Source of the DNA: Chaenocephalus aceratus
Lineage: Eukaryota > Chordata > Actinopteri > Perciformes > Channichthyidae
Direction of reading: 5' to 3'
NCBI GenBank assembly: GCA_023974075.1
Contig: JAMFTG010000129.1
Span: forward strand, 819,020 to 883,019
DNA: 64,000 nucleotides
A program made the translations under genes and the position numbers. Below the pieces are notes generated by a model that worked only from the letters and a program-made list of their open reading frames with translations, ran no database searches and had not been told where the DNA came from. Below, piece by piece: positions 1 through 11,200 of the stretch (positions within the stretch are counted from its first letter, which is position 1; each line of letters starts with the position of its first letter).

Positions 1-299
1 TCCCTTATGGGGACAAAATGCAAAATGGAGGTCCCCATGAGGGGAATCATAGGGTGAAGACTTGGTTAGGGTTAGGTTAAGGTTAAGGTTAAGGTTAAGG
101 GTAAGGGTAAGGGTTAGGGTTAGGCATGTGTTGGTTATGGTTAAGGTTAGGATAAGTCTCCAGGAAATGCATGAAAGTCAATGTAATGTCCCCTGAAGTG
201 ATGTATACATGGTATGTGTGTGTGCGTGTACATGTGTGTGTACATGTGTGTGTGCGTGTATGTGTGTGGTGTGTGTGTGTGTGTGTGTGCATGTGTGTG
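1..299 (+). repeat. Dispersed repeat family A, copy 1 (cut by window start)
   Basis: The sequence from TCCCTTATGGGGAC through the telomere-like stretch to ATGTATACATGG followed by (GT)n recurs at 6379-6648 and 23803-24229 in the same order and orientation. This copy lacks the leading segment because the window begins inside it. It differs from the other two by an expanded GGTTAG/GGTTAAG tract and a more interrupted GT tail. It is non-coding; the open frames over it are low-complexity artefacts. Confidence 0.75.
63..125 (+). repeat. Telomere-like hexamer tract inside family A
   Basis: Variants of GGTTAG, GGTTAAG and GGGTAAG are tandemly arranged. Copies 2 and 3 of the same dispersed element hold only a few such hexamers at this point, so this is a local expansion inside a repeat and not a chromosome end. 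Confidence 0.7.
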
Positions 300-1016
300 T
301 GGTCTTTCTTGGGTGTGACTACTTCCCCATCAGAAACTGCAACATCTTCTCACTCCCTCCCTCACCATCCCACCAGCAGCCAGAGTAAGTACAGCTGTAA
401 TTACCTTTAATGGATTGTATCATCTTATAATGGGGAGAAATTAAATAATCTTATGTTTTTGAGCATATTTGCTGTTTAACTCTCAGGTGCACAAGTTATT
501 AATGTGGAATTTGCTTTGTCTTTATTTAAAATTACTTAGGAGTTTCAAATGTCTGTAGATTTTGTGGTGCATGTTGTCTTGCTCCAGAGTCCATTTAATT
601 GTTTTTACTGCAGCAGGGAATCAAACCAAGTGGCACTGATGATAATGATAAAGAATAACAGTAAAGAAATAGCCATCTTGTTGCTAATGTTCTCATTTAC
701 TTATGTGTGTCATATATAAATGCATCAGTCTGCATTAAGCGGTGTTATAATCAGTTTAAAACCTTGTAGTAACAATAAAACTAAAATTAACTTTTGGGGA
801 ATTTTGTTTTGCTTTAGCCGTTTTTTGACTGATCTTTTAATAGTTTTTTAGAGTTTTAACAGAGAAATAAATGTTTTTCAATTTTGCAATATTGAATTTA
901 AGAAAGGGAATTAAATGTGTAATACATTTTAAAGTAGTATTGTAAGAAAATACTGTATTGTGTTTCCTCCACGTGGAGATTTAAAGTCCCCCTGCAGCTG
1001 CTCACTCATCCTGTGC
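300..1016. other. Unique AT-rich intergenic DNA
   Basis: No open frame of note and no recognisable repeat. Short A/T runs predominate. Confidence 0.6.
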
Positions 1017-1117
1017 TAACCACAGCTGGGTGGAGTGTTTTCAAATCAGGGCGGCTTTCAAGTGATGCCTTTCAAATGATGCCTTTCAAATGTGTTAAAG
1101 CTCCGCGATGAGGAAGT
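1017..1117 (+). promoter_or_regulatory. Candidate promoter segment with RUNX, E-box and PU.1-like motifs
   Basis: TAACCACA (1017-1024, RUNX-type on the minus strand) overlaps the E-box CAGCTG (1023-1028). GAGGAAGT (1110-1117) matches the ETS/PU.1 core. They lie 200-300 bp upstream of the receptor ATG. ETS plus RUNX motifs are typical of blood-cell promoters, and S1PR4 in mammals is largely haematopoietic. Short motifs arise by chance, so the regulatory role is inferred. No TATA box is obvious. Confidence 0.3.
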
Positions 1118-1179
1118 GCACCATGTGAGTGAGGTGCAGTGAGTGTTATCCCCGTGAACTCTGTATTGAAACGTCTTCG

Positions 1180-1193
1180 TTCTGTCTCCTCAG
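1180..1193 (+). other. Candidate splice acceptor before the receptor coding exon
   Basis: A pyrimidine-rich stretch (TTCTGTCTCCTCAG) ends in AG at 1193. S1P receptor genes usually have a 5' non-coding exon and one coding exon. If used, the coding exon starts at 1194, leaving 127 nt of 5' UTR in that exon. Confidence 0.35.
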
Positions 1194-1320
1194 CTGTGTG
1201 TTGTGCAGAGAAAGAGCTCCAGAGGTCAGACTGTGATAGCCTGTGTGTTCGCAGGAGTTTCACACACATTCCCGTGCAGCTCGTACCCTACACAACATCA
1301 CCTGACCATCCATCGCTGCT

Positions 1321-2550
1321 ATGAGCCTCTTCACCTTCCTCCCATACTCGTCTTCGTGCCCCCACTTGTACCACGGCAACACCACACCATCCAACGACAA
1401 CACCACAACCAGCGACTTCAACCCCGTGATCCTGCGGCATTACAACCACACGGGCCGCCTGCAGAACCGCACCATCTCCAACCCCCAGAGCCACCTCAGC
1501 GTTTCCCGTGGTGGTCATCCTCTGCTTCAGCATCTTCATCATCCTGGAGAACCTCCTGGTGCTCGTGGCCGTCATCTCCCGCATTTGCCGCAGCCGCCGC
1601 TGGGTCTACGTGTGCATCGCCAACATCACGCTCAGCGACCTCCTCACCGGCGCCGCCTACCTGGTGAACATCTGCATGTCGGGCAGCCAGACGTTCCGCC
1701 TCTCCTCGGCCCTGTGGCTCTTCAGGGAAGGGATGCTCTTCGTGGCCCTTGCGGCGTCCATCTTCAGTCTGCTGCTGATCGCCGTGGAGCGGTACACCAC
1801 CATGATGAAGCCCCTGCCTCAGAAATCTGCCAACAAGACCTACTGCAGGATCTACGGGCTGGTGGCGCTCTGCTGGGTGTTGGCGCTGGTGATCGGCTTC
1901 CTCCCCCTGCTGGGATGGAACTGTGTGTGTAGCCTGGACGCTTGCTCCACCCTCCTCCCCCTCTACTCCAAATCCTACATCTTTTTCTCCTCATCATCTT
2001 CTTCCTCATCCTGCTGGCTATCGGCGTGCTGTACGGTGCCATCTACTGCCACGTTCACCGGAGTGCACGTCTGGGCCCTCAGCGCAGTCGCAAACGCTCC
2101 CTGGGTCTGCTTAAAACGGTCATCGCCATTGTGGGGGTGTTTCTGCTGTGCTGGGGGCCGCTGTTTCTGCTGTTACTGGTGGATTTCTTCTGTGCTTCCC
2201 GCCAGTGTGCACTTCTGTTCAGCGCTGACCTTTGCATCTCCCTGGCGGTCTTAAATTCAGGCCTGAACCCCATTATCTACGCCCTGGGCAGCACTGACAT
2301 GAGGAAGGACATCGCCAAGCTGCTGTGCTGCTGCTGCCTGAAGGTCGGCATCTGTCGCCCGGACACTTTCACCTCCAAGGAGACCAGCAGCACCTCGGAG
2401 AGCCGGAGGGACAGTCTGAGGAACAGTTTTAATAAAATCAGAAATCTGAGCGTGGCCTCGCCGCCATCGACGCCCAACAAGCCTCGCAGAACACCCAAAA
2501 AATATCGGCTGAGCTCCACCACCAGCTGCTTGTCAGTTTCGAGTGGTTAA
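1321..2550 (+). CDS. s1pr4: Sphingosine-1-phosphate receptor (best fit S1PR4), with two frame disruptions
   Basis: Seven-transmembrane receptor for the lysolipid S1P at the plasma membrane, signalling through G proteins. The reading frame is split. The N-terminal tail (1321 to about 1500) carries N-glycosylation sequons and HYNHTGRL, typical of the family. TM1 to the start of TM5 (about 1502-1987) is in the +1 frame: LENLLVL, SRRWVY, NITLSDLLTGAAYL, FREG (Arg-Glu at 1724-1729, the lipid head-group pair), and ERY at 1787. TM5 to the C-terminus (about 1988-2550) returns to the first frame, with CWGPLF, NPIIY (2266-2280), a CCCC palmitoylation-like cluster and a Ser-rich tail. SRRWVY and NITLSDLLTG favour S1PR4 over S1PR1, 2, 3 and 5. 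If both shifts are errors the protein is about 409 residues, near family size. The ATG has G at -3. The alternative is a recent pseudogene, but strong conservation on both sides of each shift makes error more likely. Confidence 0.8.
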
Positions 2551-3049
2551 AACCACAAAGTGCTCCCCTCCCAAACAACAAGGCCTGTGTGCACTGATAC
2601 ACATCTCACCGTTTCCTCCCAGTGCGGGCCTGACTGTTCTGTGCTCCGCCTGCAGGTTCTTGCACCATTGATAACACACTGTCAGAAAGCCTGTTTTAAA
2701 TGGGTGTACTTGAGTTTGCAATGATAAGCAGTTTTTTGCATGATCAGACATTTCTTTTTTTTCATGCATACTCTAAAAAACTGTCCTCTTCACCTGCAGA
2801 CAAAGTACTTTCATAAACACACAGACCTTCACCAGAGATTTTGACCAAATAAGAGGAGAGACCATCTTAAAAACATGGATAGTGTTTCAATCTCGCAGAT
2901 GCAATCAAATCTCATAAAATCAAATCTTACGGGTTTATATAACCTAATATGCAAAACCGACAGAGAAGTGGACCGTGTACAGGAATCTGTTGTTGTGCAT
3001 GGTCGACCCTTGTTCTTCGCCTATGCACCAATAAACTCACCTTTTAGAC
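2551..3049 (+). other. Probable proximal 3' UTR of the receptor gene
   Basis: Non-repetitive sequence downstream of the TAA at 2548-2550. AATAAA at 3030-3035 could be an early poly(A) signal, but no clear GT-rich element follows before the hAT insertion. No other gene is seen. Confidence 0.35.
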
Positions 3050-3524
3050 CAGGGGTGTCAAACTCAAGGCCCGGGGGCCAAATCCGGCCCGTTACTTCAT
3101 TTTATGTGGCCCACAAACAGCTCTGAAAGAATATAATATGTTTATTATACGGTTACATGCCGATTTACAGAAACACGTTTTATTTTTTTAAATATGCCTT
3201 TTATCTTAGAATTTGACTTTTTCTCAGAATTTGACTTTTTTATCAAAATGTCACTTTTTTTCTTCAGAATTTGGCTTTTCTTTTTAAAACATTTTGTGAC
3301 ATTCTCACTGAAGAAACTTGCAATTATTTGCCGAAGACTTCTGCTTTCAGACGTAGTTAATTATGAAGTTATTACCCTATCCGATAACAATCCAATGCAG
3401 AGGCAATAACATTATTTTATATATTAAATATATATCGTCTTAAAGTTACAACCGGCCCTTTGAGTGCAACCATAATGCTAATGTGGCCCGTGATGACATT
3501 GAGTTTGACACCCCTGTTTTAGAC
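3042..3524. mobile_element. Non-autonomous hAT element (MITE) with perfect 8-bp target duplication
   Basis: The element spans 3050-3516. Its ends are an 18-bp perfect terminal inverted repeat beginning CAGGGGTGTCAAACTC. TTTTAGAC flanks both sides (3042-3049 and 3517-3524), the 8-bp duplication expected of hAT transposition. The 467-bp interior is AT-rich with no transposase. A 71-codon open frame inside is a by-product of T-rich sequence. Confidence 0.92.
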
Positions 3525-3779
3525 CAATGTGGACTTGTGCCAACATCTCATAATGACACCTTCACTTATTATTCCAGCTGCTGCCACAAGTCACATGTGT
3601 CCTGCTGTGGCCATCTTTTTTAAACCCACGTTCACAAGCAATGTTTAAAATGTCATTTTGAGTGTTTGATCTGTATTTTGTGTCTCTTTCACTCTGGTTT
3701 GAATTCAATTGTATGTGAGGTAATGGACAATATAACATTTTTTAAAAAAGTATATTTTTTCATATGAAGGAAGATCCAG

Positions 3780-4129
3780 TTAAAGGTGGGGTAGGTAAGT
3801 TTGAGAAACCGGCTCGAGATCGCTAGAATTTGAAAATACACAACCGGAGAAAATCTGCCACTTCCTCACAGAGCCCCTCCTCCAACACACACGAACGCAC
3901 ATGACCAATGAGGGCACGAGATAAGTTTGTGCCCCGATGGAAGGCTGACAGGCAGGTAGGCCGTTGTACTTTTTACAGTACCACGGCTTCTACAGATGAC
4001 ATTTTTTATGGATTTTTTGTCAAAGCACTTCAGATATTCATTGCTATCGGGATGTTAAGAGCATTCCATGGAATATAACAAAAAGTGTATCTCGAGCCGG
4101 TTTCTGAAACTTACCTACCCCACCTTTAA
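3780..4129 (+). mobile_element. TTAA-flanked MITE, family B, copy 1
   Basis: TTAA at 3780-3783 and 4126-4129 brackets a 342-bp element with long inverted ends (AGGTGGGGTAGGTAAGTTT, then the complement of CGGCTCGAG). No coding capacity. TTAA duplications suggest piggyBac-type mobilisation, although the terminal bases are not the classic CCY. Related copies are at 5247-5623, 27446-28147 (two) and 40474-40854. Confidence 0.85.
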
Positions 4130-4228
4130 GCATGGAAATATATTTGATAAAAGAAAAATATGTAAAAAACTTGTGTGTATTGTAAAATGTTCTGTAAGCG
4201 GATTGTTTAACTGTATAATTGAAATGTG

Positions 4229-4234
4229 AATAAA
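4229..4234 (+). terminator. Candidate poly(A) signal AATAAA
   Basis: AATAAA is followed by a T/G-rich stretch (GTTTATTTTGCC). It could end a receptor transcript with a roughly 1.7-kb 3' UTR that includes the two MITEs. No transcript evidence is available. Confidence 0.3.
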
Positions 4235-4259
4235 GTTTATTTTGCCTTATACATTCGAT

Positions 4260-5246
4260 GCATGCTTTTTTTCCAGTATATTCCCTGCGATTTCCTCTGG
4301 AGGGAGACACATCGCGAAGTCTTGTCTGAGGAGGGATCAGATTATACAAAACACTTCACCATCCTGAAAATACATCGCAGTTACCTGAACACAAATACTA
4401 TTCTAAATATACCATATTACACATTAAATGACATATTTAAACCTCTCAAAAACAAGACATTTGTTCTCTCATTATGCAAGCTTTGCAAAACACTCATGTC
4501 ACTCCTCAACAGGCCTTTTTTTAGGCTGCCCTCCCCTCCTGTGTTTCTGACAGGATGACAGATTAGAGTTCAGATCGGAGGAGGTGAGCTCTGGGTCTGC
4601 GGCCCCAAGGGCACAGGCATCCAGGGCTAATTCAGAAATGCTTTATGACTGCCAGGGTGGATAGATAAGGTTTAGCAGATTGTATGCACCCGTAAATTAT
4701 CCATGGTTACCGAACTGTATTGCTGTATACTGGAACAACTGGTTTTGTCTGCATGTGTAAAAGTATTTCCACAAAACATGAGAGAGCCATTCTGCAAAGG
4801 AGAAGGATGCAATGGGGCCATGTGTGCTTTTGCGGTTTTATATTTTATTACACTTACGAAACTGCAAAAAGGTGGTGCATGTTTTTGTACGTATTAAAGA
4901 CAGGATAATCTCCACAAATTAAAACCAATTTATGATTTGTAAAGCATAGATAGAGGGCCAGAAGTAAGTAGTTTACATTATGCTATACATTAACTACTGA
5001 ATAGCATATTTTATGTTGTAAATTAAAACATTATAATCTTTTGAGCTAATGTTGACCTTATTTCAGCAATTTAAACGAAACACAACACTCTTTTTCAGCT
5101 GTTCGACCTAAAATGCTGACTACTTTCTGGATTTTAGGACTCATTCATCAATCTAAAAATACAAAGCCACAAGGTGCAGTTAATACTGTATTACTCCCAC
5201 TTTCAGTATCATGTGTTTTCTCTACTTTCTTAACTATTTGCATACT
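4260..5246. other. Intergenic, no gene seen
   Basis: Mostly unique sequence. The part at about 4555-4700 is more GC-balanced and could be conserved non-coding DNA; nothing in it codes convincingly. Confidence 0.5.
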
Positions 5247-5627
5247 TGGGGGGTAGGTAATTTTGGAGAAACCAGCTCGAGTGCGCGAGAATTTGAAAAT
5301 ACACAACCGGAAAAAAACTGCCACTTCCTTCAGAGCCCCTCCTCCAACACACACGAACGCGCACATGACCAATGAGGGCACGAGATAAGTTTGTGCCCCG
5401 ATGGAAGGCTGACAGGCAGGTAGGCCATCCAGTTACTTTAGCCGGCTCAGATGATTGGTCGTGCTTTTTACAGCGCCACGGCTTCCACAGATGAAATTTT
5501 TTTATGTATTTATTGCATAGACAGTATATATAAAGCATGTAATATATTCATTGCTATTGGGATGTTAAGAGCATTCCATGGAATATAAAAAAAATGTCTG
5601 AAATAAATGACATGACCCCGCCTTTAA
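5247..5627 (+). mobile_element. TTAA MITE family B, copy 2 (degenerate)
   Basis: It shares the interior of family B (AACCGG, GACCAATGAGGGCACGAG, GGAAGGCTGACAGGCAGG, CATTCCATGGAATATA). The left end has lost the first bases (GGGGGGTAGGTAA) and has no TTAA. The right end (CCGCCT then TTAA) is recognisable though diverged. It is older than copy 1. Confidence 0.75.
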
Positions 5628-6303
5628 GCCCAGTTCTCACATCATTTAAAAGGCATTTACACATTAAAGTCATATTTATCTCAATAATATAAAATATTGA
5701 TAACTAATTATCCAAATACTTAAATAAAAGTTTTGAAAAAGTACATGTAGTTATTGTTCTGAAGCTTTTAAATACAAAAATATAAGTTGTATTGGTTATG
5801 ATTGACTTGACTTAATTGATTGTTGCAAACAACCAATCACATTTCATCAGATTCAAATGATGCTAGATGCTGATTGGTTCTCAGGAGTGGGCCATTAGCA
5901 CTTTTACAATTGTGAGCCCCGCCCACTTTAAACCAGTGAAAGAAGCACATGCTCAAACCTATGGCTAAAACACAGAAAATGCAAACTACCAGATCTATAA
6001 TAATTACAATGAATAGTAACCTTCTTGTATTTCAATTTTATTTTTTTTGTTTACACAATATATGAGGAAAACAGATACAACTAAACACGCACATAAAACT
6101 AAAATGCAATTAAGATAATATCAATACTTATAACAAAAGGTTAAAGACAGTGCAGTGACCTTAATCCCTAAATCTTATAAATGTGTAAATTGATATATAG
6201 TGTCAAATGTTTATATCAGTATATTATTCAACAATTAAAAAAGCATTACAATAACAAATTTGTCAGCAGATATTTTGAGAACGATTGCTGCATTATGACT
6301 GAA
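5628..6303. other. Intergenic, AT-rich
   Basis: No gene. 5815-5960 holds two CCAAT/ATTGG boxes and GCCCCGCCCACTTT, resembling the interior of fish MITEs, but I could not find its ends. Confidence 0.4.
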
Positions 6304-6610
6304 AAGTGACAGCAGTCTATGTTGTGTGTGTGTGTGTGTGTGGTGTGTGTGTGTGTGGTGTGTGTGGTGTGTGTGTGGTCTAGCATTACTATACTTGTGG
6401 GGACCTAAATCTGTTTACATAGTCACGTGTGGGGACTCGCCTCCCTTATGGGGACAAATTGGAGGTCCCCATAAGGGGCATCATTAATTTTAGGGTGAAG
6501 ACTTGGTTAGGGTAAGGGTTAGGCATGTGTTGGTTATGGTTAAGGTTAGGATAAGTCTCCAGGAAATGCATGTAAGTCAATGTAATGTCCCCTGAAGTGA
6601 TGTATACATG

Positions 6611-6649
<39 letters not shown>

Positions 6650-6652
6650 ATA
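6304..6652 (+). repeat. Dispersed repeat family A, copy 2, between (GT)n tracts
   Basis: The full unit runs from TCTAGCATTACTATACTTG (about 6379) to ATGTATACATGG (about 6610), with an imperfect GT tract on each side (about 6322-6378 and 6614-6648). A GTCCCC/GGGGAC inverted pair lies inside. It is nearly identical to copy 3. Confidence 0.8.
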
Positions 6653-7984
6653 CTGACGATAGCAAGAGAGCGAGATGTTGATAACATCCTTAATCCTTTC
6701 TTTTTTTAAGTGTCCCTGTAGACTGCTGTGATGAGTGATGAAGACCCATTAGTTTAACACAAATCCAACATGATACTGGGATTATCTAGCCATTGTCTAA
6801 TTAGTTCTGTCTTTCTACAGCTTAAGCTTTTTAATCGTACTTCTCAGTGTTTTTTTACGAAGACAAAACCACTAAATATCTTTAAAACACCAGAGATTTC
6901 TTTTTGTTTTATAAGGAAAATGCTTTAACAAAGGCTCTGATTCGTTAAACGGTTCAACTTTGACATCTGTTGGTCAAACTATGACTAAAAAGTGGAATAA
7001 AAGGCAAAACCCTAACATTGTGTTTATTAAATGTCTTCCATGTGACTATGTTGACTAGTATCAACATGCTAATGTTCCTCATGGCACGTTAGCTAGCTCT
7101 CTTGTCTTTTCTCCGGAGCGGCAAGACCACAAGACCCAGTTTCCATTACTTGCTAACGCCCACTTTGGGACTCGTTTTCTGTAACTAGTGTCGCAGTAAA
7201 GAATGGCATAACTAGCAGCAGGCTAGCTAACTAGAAAAAAGCTCTTAGCGAGTGTAGTAGTAAAGACTTGCATAACAAGCAAGCTCACTAACTAGCGGAG
7301 AGTTAGCTAGCTTTCTATTTCCGCCATGCTTTACTGCTACACTAGGACATAAAAGAGGCCAAACAAAGTGTCACACATCTGGAAAAGTATTATCTTTCAG
7401 CAAAACCTCACCTTAGTGCAAAAGAACGCAAGTCCGTTATATTGACGATACAGAAGCTGGCCCGTTGCAGTTACAGCTGTACTCGCCAAAAATGTCCGCC
7501 ACTCCGGCATCCTCCTACGTTGATTTGAATGGAAAATTACAATTCTACTTGTATTATTCTAAGGTTTGCACCAAGGGGATCAACTTGTGTTCTAGTAAAA
7601 CACAAAAAAAGCGTTTTATTGTTCCTTGCTTGCACGTGTATGCACCCATCAGTCACATCGATTTTCCGGATGAGAAACACAATTCTCCTGCTTATCAATA
7701 ATGCCTTTTGAGATGGTCCACCTTCCTGGCCGCCCGTCATGCAGGCATTCGTGAAGTCTGTGAGCTGCTCGGGCTCGTCAGTGACGACGGGAGGAAGGAA
7801 ACGAGGCGTTGAGGTGAGAGAGAAACAACTTTGCTTTAATCTTTTCTACCTGACACTTCCGCCCACGCATTCAACGGCTCCTGTGAGTGTGCAGAAACAG
7901 CAGGAGAGCACACATTCAAATACTTTGAAACACGGTTTTTATTTTTCAAATGTTATTCATGGTTTGCAAATGTTATGTGCATAA
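6653..7984. other. Intergenic, possible old repeat with GCTAGC-rich segment
   Basis: 7085-7330 is rich in GCTAGC, TTAGCTAGC and CTAACTAG words. 7465-7700 contains open frames of 78 and 60 codons with no recognised domain. 7739-7813 could read as a short exon ending at a GTGAGA donor-like site. None is convincing as a gene. Confidence 0.3.
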
Positions 7985-7996
7985 CCTTGAGGCCCA

Positions 7997-8055
7997 CACA
8001 CACACACACACTGTACACACTTTAAATGCACACACTCATTGACAAACAAGCCCAT

Positions 8056-8115
<60 letters not shown>
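7997..8115 (+). repeat. (CA)n microsatellite
   Basis: A short CA tract lies near 7997-8010 and a pure tract of about 30 units at 8056-8115. Confidence 0.95.
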
Positions 8116-8117
<2 letters not shown>

Positions 8118-8237
8118 TCTAAATCCCTACTCTGCAGCCGTTTATGATGTTTCTTAGAAGTAGGGATTTCTGAGGCACGGCTCTCCTCAAAATATGTTTC
8201 TATTTTTGTGGCGTGGGTGAAGTAAACAAGTCATTGC

Positions 8238-8264
8238 TGTGTGTGTGTGTGTGTGTGGTGTGTG

Positions 8265-8297
<33 letters not shown>
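8238..8297 (+). repeat. (GT)n microsatellite
   Basis: A GT tract with two interruptions, 120 bp from the CA tract and of opposite phase, so the pair forms a potential long imperfect inverted repeat. Confidence 0.9.
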
Positions 8298-8299
<2 letters not shown>

Positions 8300-11200
8300 T
8301 TCCCCTTCTCATTAATTCCTGCATCTTTACGGTTAAGAGTAGGGATAAGCCTCTCTCATCCTTAGTCCTGGCACAGCTCCAGGTCCGGTGCCTAATGACA
8401 AAGCAACATCAAATTCCAGGCTTTATTAGCTCAAGCCTCAGAAACATTGACTGAATCATATTTGACATGTGAGGGGCTGACGCTCTCACCCTCTTTCACC
8501 CCCCCCCCCCCTCATACAACAACAAGGCCTTTCCCCCCGCTCTCAATGAGGTACGATGGGTTAATGATGGTTGCGTGCAGACATGGCGATGCCCTCAATA
8601 ATTACCTCGCTGGCTTTGCCTCCAGGTGTTCAGCAGACAGCTAATGATGTACTGTCTGAGGAAAAGGGAGGGAGAGGCTTCACGAGGGGAGAGAAAGTGA
8701 GAGACACTGCCTTCGGCGCTGCGACAACTCGATGGCACAAAACTTACATCATGGACAAATGAAAAACTCAGAAAGGTTAAAAACTCGAAGCAAAGGCGGT
8801 TGAAAGCATTTTAGTGCATTTTTACTCGAGAAGAATCTAACTTTGAGATTTTTTACTTTAGTTTTCTTCTACTTAGGATTTATTTCATTGGGAAATATTG
8901 TAGTTTTTACTCCACTACATTTGTTTGATAACTTTGGTTGATTAATATACGTTAAAACAAGAGACAACTGTATTGATTTGGGTAAAGAAAAATCAAGGTT
9001 AAAAACTCTAAGTAAAGGCTTAGAGTTAGCTCCATGTTTACCATTTCAATCAATGTAATGGTGCGTATCATCTGGTCGTCTATACTGGTGATGTATCCCC
9101 TCTTGCATCAGCATTGGTTATCTGCCAGCAACTGTCATAGATCGACTTTTATATCCAAACTTTTTTGATCTTGGTCACTTTTTTAACTAAATATTTTAGT
9201 GGAGGAAGAACATAGTCATCAGACATCGGACACTCAAGAGGAACACGTTAGGCAAACGTTTGCTGCAGCCAAACAGAAACTATTTTATTCAGTGATTTTA
9301 TCAGTTTTAATCAACTAGTTTGTTCGTTTTGGAGAAAAGGCGTTGATTTTCGGTTCTTACTGTCTGGATTTAAAGTTATCAGAGAAACAAATCCTTTTAA
9401 CAACTCAACCCTGAAACCCTGGTTTGCTGAGCAGCGTCACAGAAACACCTATTTCTAGCAACACCGTGCTTTACTTAGTGTTTTTACAGGTTTTAGTCAT
9501 TTGGTCCGTTTGTTTTGGAGAGTAGGAGACCTCTGCGGGTCATTTGGTTCCTGGTTAAATCCTCCTGAACGATGATCAATAAAGGTATCCTAACGAGGAG
9601 AAGCTGACTGCAATGACGGCACTTGATTAGGAGCCCCCAAGTTGCAGAAAATAACTAGTTAAGAGTTTTAATCTAACTTTATTTGCAAAGCCTAAACGCC
9701 CTGGCATGCTTTGTAGTAAAGTTTGATTGCCCGTAGATTGAAAGAACTCGTAGATTAAAATAACTTAAAACTATGAGGTATATTGTTTGAACACAATTTT
9801 TGTTCATGCAGAACAGTCAAATATGCAGAAAATTATCCTTCAACTCCAGAAATATGACCTAACTGCAGTCCATTGGATATGCAACAAAAGTCTTTGACTT
9901 TTCACTGCAGACAAATAGAAGTTATCAACGATATCAGTGCAAGAGTGTTAAAAGAAATAGTGCACTGCAGGTGATGTAAGGCTCAGAGACAAAACACTCC
10001 CCCAACGTAAGAAATCATAAGAATTTATAAGAGGAGATTATCATTCCTGTCTGGTGACATGTTGTCAGTGTACGTGATATGGTCATAAAGAACTGTAAAA
10101 CAGACGGTCTGACTTGTTTTACCTCTACAGCTCACAGAGAAGTCGGGGCGAAGGTTAGAATATTGGAGATAAGTTAATTTTGCATGATCTGTAACTTGTC
10201 CATTTAAACAGCCAAATGCATAGCTGAAAAATACCAACTTGCAACAGTTGCTAAGGGTTATATATTATTATAAACGTCTGTTAAATGACGCCTCAGCAAT
10301 GCATTTTTTTTTTTAATGTGTTCTCTTGTCCAGGTGTCTGTTTGGTTAGTCCGTCATTATCTGTTCTTTGTCATTTACACACACAAAGGATGATTTTACA
10401 AACTGGCGGCATCAAAAAAAACCTCTCTTTATTTAGCCGTGGGGACTCGCACCCTGGAGAAAAACACCTCCAGAAAATGTCAAGTTTAATTGGCTACCTG
10501 ACACGTCCCATTCCACTTTGAGTCATCAATAATGGCTGTGCAAATATCAAATGTTGTGGTTACAATTAAACCCAATCCATCACTGTGTTCCTGGGAGCTG
10601 ACTTCTCACCTACAAGGAGAACAAAAGACCAGTCAGGGCGTTAGCTCTGAGCTGCATGTGCAAACGAACAAATCAAACATTTGTTCTTTTCCATGCGTCT
10701 TCTTCTGTCGATACACGTGGCCGACAAATCAACGTCCTCTTGTTTTCTGGTGTCAGTGGATCTGATTTCGTGTTCCTACCGGCGCCTGAGCAATGAATTA
10801 ACGGAGCAGATTAATCCCCATCATTCAAATGTGGGTAGCAAAGTAAACATTTTGCAACACTCTTTTGTCTTCCTTGAAAAGGCTTATCGTCTTATCGTCC
10901 CGTGAGGATGTGATAAGCCTTTTATCTAAGCAGCCTATATGAATGATGATTTTACTATTTTCAGCAACTGACAAAAATAAGTAATAAATGTTATCTTAAT
11001 ATTCATGACCACCTTTTGATCGGTTGGTTTATTTAAACATGTCTGCTCGCAGCCTGTGGCTTTTAATCCACATAGGCGACAGTTTAGAGAGGTAAGAAAT
11101 ATTTAGCATAACAAAAACATGAAATTAATATAGAACATAAAAATGTATTAATTGCTGAATTGCTAGTGTGCTCTGCTCACTGACTCCAGTCAAACCTACC

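Noticed and set aside
63..125. True telomere or chromosome end
   Set aside because: The tract is short, degenerate and located inside a repeat present at two other internal places.
8056..8297. CA and GT tracts as a functional inverted repeat
   Set aside because: Complementarity is a trivial result of two dinucleotide repeats of opposite phase; no other pairing surrounds them.
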